From NCBI GenBank assembly GCA_018268895.1, contig JAFDVP010000007.1, positions 62,001 to 126,000 on the forward strand: 64,000 nt of DNA, given 5' to 3'. This DNA comes from Acidobacteriota bacterium (GTDB lineage Bacteria; Acidobacteriota; Terriglobia; Terriglobales; Acidobacteriaceae). Both the position numbers and the translations under genes were made by a program. Every line of letters begins with the position of its first letter. Positions within the stretch are counted from its first letter, which is position 1. The notes beneath the pieces are model-generated. The model saw only the letters and a list, made by a program, of their open reading frames with translations, had not been told where the DNA came from and made no database searches. Of the stretch, positions 62,077 to 64,000 are shown piece by piece.

Positions 62077-62082
62077 ATACTG

Positions 62083-62544
62083 ATGAGACTTCTCGCCACG
62101 TTGTTATTCGGCGCTCTTTCGGCGTCCTCACTCGCTCAGGTCTCCGGTCGTTTCTACATATACAAATCGGCAATACCGGTCGGCCAGACGGCTGTTGTTC
62201 GCTTCAAAGTCACTAACTCTACAAGCCAGCCCTATCGTCTTGATACAACCGGCTTCCCCGGCCAGCCGTTATGCGCGGGCTACACGGTAAAGGTTATTCA
62301 TCAACCGAAAACTTTGAAGATAGACCGAAATCGCGGCAATACCTGCATTCTCAATGGACAGTTCCAACACGTCATGATTTCACCGGGGGCGACGTTTATT
62401 CAGGATATAGACCTCAGTATCTACCTGGATCTCAGCGCAAAGGGCAGGTATGCGGTCGAAGTAACTCATCACAGCTTTAGGAAGAACGATGCTCCGCATG
62501 ATCCACTTGATTGCTCAGCGACAGTCGAATTTCGTGTTCGGTAA
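62083..62544 (+). CDS. Small secreted beta-sandwich protein, unknown
   Basis: A 153-residue exported protein: signal LLATLLFGALSASSLAQ, then a beta-rich domain (PVGQTAVVRFKVTNSTSQPYRL, PGATFIQDIDLSIYLDL) that looks Ig-like or intermolecular-BBP-like, with four Cys (GQPLCAGY, NTCILNG, LDCSATV). Codon use is less GC-rich than its neighbours, so it may have been acquired. Six bases separate it from the PIG-L stop. Function unknown. Confidence 0.7.
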   Translation: MRLLATLLFGALSASSLAQVSGRFYIYKSAIPVGQTAVVRFKVTNSTSQPYRLDTTGFPGQPLCAGYTVKVIHQPKTLKIDRNRGNTCILNGQFQHVMISPGATFIQDIDLSIYLDLSAKGRYAVEVTHHSFRKNDAPHDPLDCSATVEFRVR

Positions 62545-62667
62545 GGAAAATCACAGGCGGCAGGTAAGATGACAGACCGCTCTCCAACCGGGTAGCAGTC
62601 ACTATCCATGCCGTATTTCGCCCAACATTTAGCCAATCTGCCTTACCCTTCGTACAATAGAAACATC

Positions 62668-64000
62668 GTGACACTCGACTTTTTAGGTACTTTGCAGCGC
62701 ACCCACAAGTGCGGCGAGCTCCGTGTGGAGCAGGATGGTAACGACGTTGTTCTGATGGGGTGGGTCAACCGGCGGCGCGACCACGGCAATCTCATCTTCC
62801 TCGACCTGCGCGACCGCACCGGCATCACGCAGGTGGTTCTCGACAAAGAGGTTTCGAGCGAGGCACATGCCAAGGCCGAGACTGCCCGCTCGGAGTATGT
62901 CGTCGCCGTTGTGGGTCGCGTGCGCAAGCGCGGCGAAGGGCTCGACAACCCGAACATGCCCACCGGCGCGATTGAGGTCGTCGCCAAGGAGTTGCTGTTG
63001 CTGAACGAGGCGAAGACGCCTCCCTTCTCGCCCGCCGAAGATGCGATTGCCAACGAAGAGGTGCGGCTGAAGTACCGCTACCTCGACCTGCGCCGCGAGC
63101 AGATGCAGAAGAACTTCGCGCTGCGCCACAGGGTCGCGCGCGCGATCCGCGAGTACCTCTCCGAGAACGGCTTCCTCGAGATCGAGACGCCGTTCATGAC
63201 GCGCTCCACCCCTGAGGGTGCGCGCGACTACCTCGTACCGAGCCGCGTCCACACCGGCGAGTTCTACGCTCTGCCGCAGTCGCCGCAGATCTTCAAGCAG
63301 ATTCTGATGATCTCGGGCTTCGACCGGTATTTTCAAATTGCGCGCTGCTTCCGCGACGAAGACCTCCGCGCCGACCGCCAGCCCGAGTTCACGCAGATCG
63401 ACCTCGAGATGACCTTCCCCCGGCAGGAGACGGTCTTCCGCGTCGTCGAAGGCTTTCTGAAGGCGGCGTTCGCGACCGCAGGCATCACGCTGCCCGAAGG
63501 CCAGTTCCTCGAGATGAGCTACGACGACGCCATCCGCAAATACGGCATCGACAAGCCCGACATGCGCCTGCCCGCGATGGCCGAACTTACTGACGACCTG
63601 ACGCCCGCGCTGCGCGAGACGCTGAAGATCGAGCAGAAGCTGCCTGTGCTCGGCTTCATCATCCCAAAGGCCGGTGGCTTGAGCGGCACCGAGCGCAAGA
63701 AGCTGCTGAGCGAAGTCCGCGCCAACTTTGGCGAAAGTGGTCTCGACCTGCTCGACACCGAGCGCCTGAAGACGAACGAGACGTTCGCTCCGCTGGCTGC
63801 GGCGATCGAAGCGAAGCTGGGAGTGAACAATCCCACCCTTCGCGATGAGACCGCGAAGGATGGGGCACCCGATCTGTTGGTCGTCGTGACGCCGAAGCTC
63901 GGCACGCCGGAGAAGTGGAACTACGATCCGCAGTGGATCTACAAGCGCGTCGGCGCGCTGCGTTTGCAGCTGGCGCAGAAGTTCGCCGACAAGCACAAGC
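62668..64000 (+). CDS. aspS: Aspartyl-tRNA synthetase, 5' part, with an in-frame repeat insertion
   Basis: The first 444 residues of a class II AspRS; the gene continues beyond the window. An N-terminal OB fold (CGELRV...VLMGWVNRRRDHGNLIFLDLRDRTGITQVV), motif 2-type FRDEDLRADRQPEFTQIDLEMTF and the bacterial GAD insertion domain are present, so it is the bacterial-type enzyme. At about 388-402 in the GAD region, [15 protein letters not shown] is encoded by a family B repeat (63829-63870). GTG 62668 is the start; tacaat at 62653 is a good -10, making a very short leader. Confidence 0.95.
   Translation, partial: MTLDFLGTLQRTHKCGELRVEQDGNDVVLMGWVNRRRDHGNLIFLDLRDRTGITQVVLDKEVSSEAHAKAETARSEYVVAVVGRVRKRGEGLDNPNMPTGAIEVVAKELLLLNEAKTPPFSPAEDAIANEEVRLKYRYLDLRREQMQKNFALRHRVARAIREYLSENGFLEIETPFMTRSTPEGARDYLVPSRVHTGEFYALPQSPQIFKQILMISGFDRYFQIARCFRDEDLRADRQPEFTQIDLEMTFPRQETVFRVVEGFLKAAFATAGITLPEGQFLEMSYDDAIRKYGIDKPDMRLPAMAELTDDLTPALRETLKIEQKLPVLGFIIPKAGGLSGTERKKLLSEVRANFGESGLDLLDTERLKTNETFAPLAAAIEAKLGVNNPTLRDETAKDGAPDLLVVVTPKLGTPEKWNYDPQWIYKRVGALRLQLAQKFADKHK
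63829..63870. repeat. Family B unit inside aspS
   Basis: aatcccacccttcgcgatga then gaccgcgaaggatggggcaccc, the inverse orientation of B. It is read without a stop in the aspS frame as [15 protein letters not shown]. Confidence 0.9.

Noticed and set aside
62683..63996. 437-codon minus-strand frame opposite aspS
   Set aside because: A shadow of aspS for the same reason.

Overview
The window looks like chromosome from a soil-type Acidobacteriota (Terriglobia/Acidobacteriaceae-like; this assignment is inference). Reasons: high GC, an Oar-like TonB-dependent receptor with an N-terminal carboxypeptidase-regulatory domain, a quinoprotein paired with a multihaem cytochrome, NHL, kelch and YCF48-like secreted proteins, several DinB-family proteins, a PEP-CTERM protein and LpxC (a Gram-negative outer membrane). 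No tRNA, rRNA, CRISPR array or intact transposase was seen.

Layout. 1-5.2 kb: the 3' end of yidC, a CPBP protease homologue, a DinB protein, then a leftward pair (tannase/feruloyl-esterase-like enzyme and a XylB-like sugar dehydrogenase) suggesting use of plant polyphenols and pentoses. 5.2-9.1 kb: a Gdx/SugE guanidinium exporter behind a guanidine-III riboswitch, a cupin, a TetR regulator, DinB, YraN and a small membrane protein. 9.2-18.7 kb: FAD oxidoreductase, TonB receptor, TIM-barrel sugar isomerase-like protein, tri-haem cytochrome c and quinoprotein. 19-24.4 kb: a rightward surface locus (DNRLRE/collagen-like fibre, tail-collar protein, GNAT, NHL-repeat protein). 24.7-29 kb: small secreted, PEP-CTERM and Bax-inhibitor-like proteins, hemB and a zinc-ribbon membrane protein. 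29-38.5 kb: mutS2, L,D-transpeptidase, NTF2-like protein, methyltransferase, DoxX operon, ECF sigma factor, jag and an O-acetyltransferase. 38.7-43.3 kb: a GntR-ABC operon (two paralogous permeases) and an ArsR-SRPBCC-DinB operon, each with a clear palindromic operator. 43.5-49.5 kb: M20 peptidase, lpxC, a frameshifted YCF48-like gene, an aldo-keto reductase and rplU-rpmA. 49.6-54.4 kb: a frameshifted tyrosine recombinase, a kelch lipoprotein, an MBL hydrolase, a zinc-ribbon protein and rpsU. 54.8-64 kb: gamma-carbonic anhydrase, NTF2-like protein, a large DUF3857-transglutaminase-TPR protein, hisS, a PIG-L deacetylase, a small secreted protein and the 5' part of aspS.

The most distinctive feature is a set of dispersed palindromic repeats. 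Family A carries 'tcatcctgagcgaag' and 'cgaaggacc'. Family B carries 'ggtgccccatccttcgc' followed by 'gcgaaggatgggatgaa'. Family C carries 'cattccgtagcgaag' and 'aggaatctgc'. Family D carries 'tctcgattctgaga'. They sit between genes singly, as inverted pairs and nested inside one another. They also lie in frame inside mutS2 (two places) and aspS and at the 3' end of the CPBP gene, adding peptide to conserved proteins much as Rickettsia palindromic elements do.

Second in interest is the collagen-like/tail-collar/GNAT/NHL locus, which may build an extracellular fibre. Third are compact promoters in which an operator palindrome overlaps the promoter and the transcript would begin at or near the start codon. 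Function calls rest on motif and family recognition by eye; no database search was possible.
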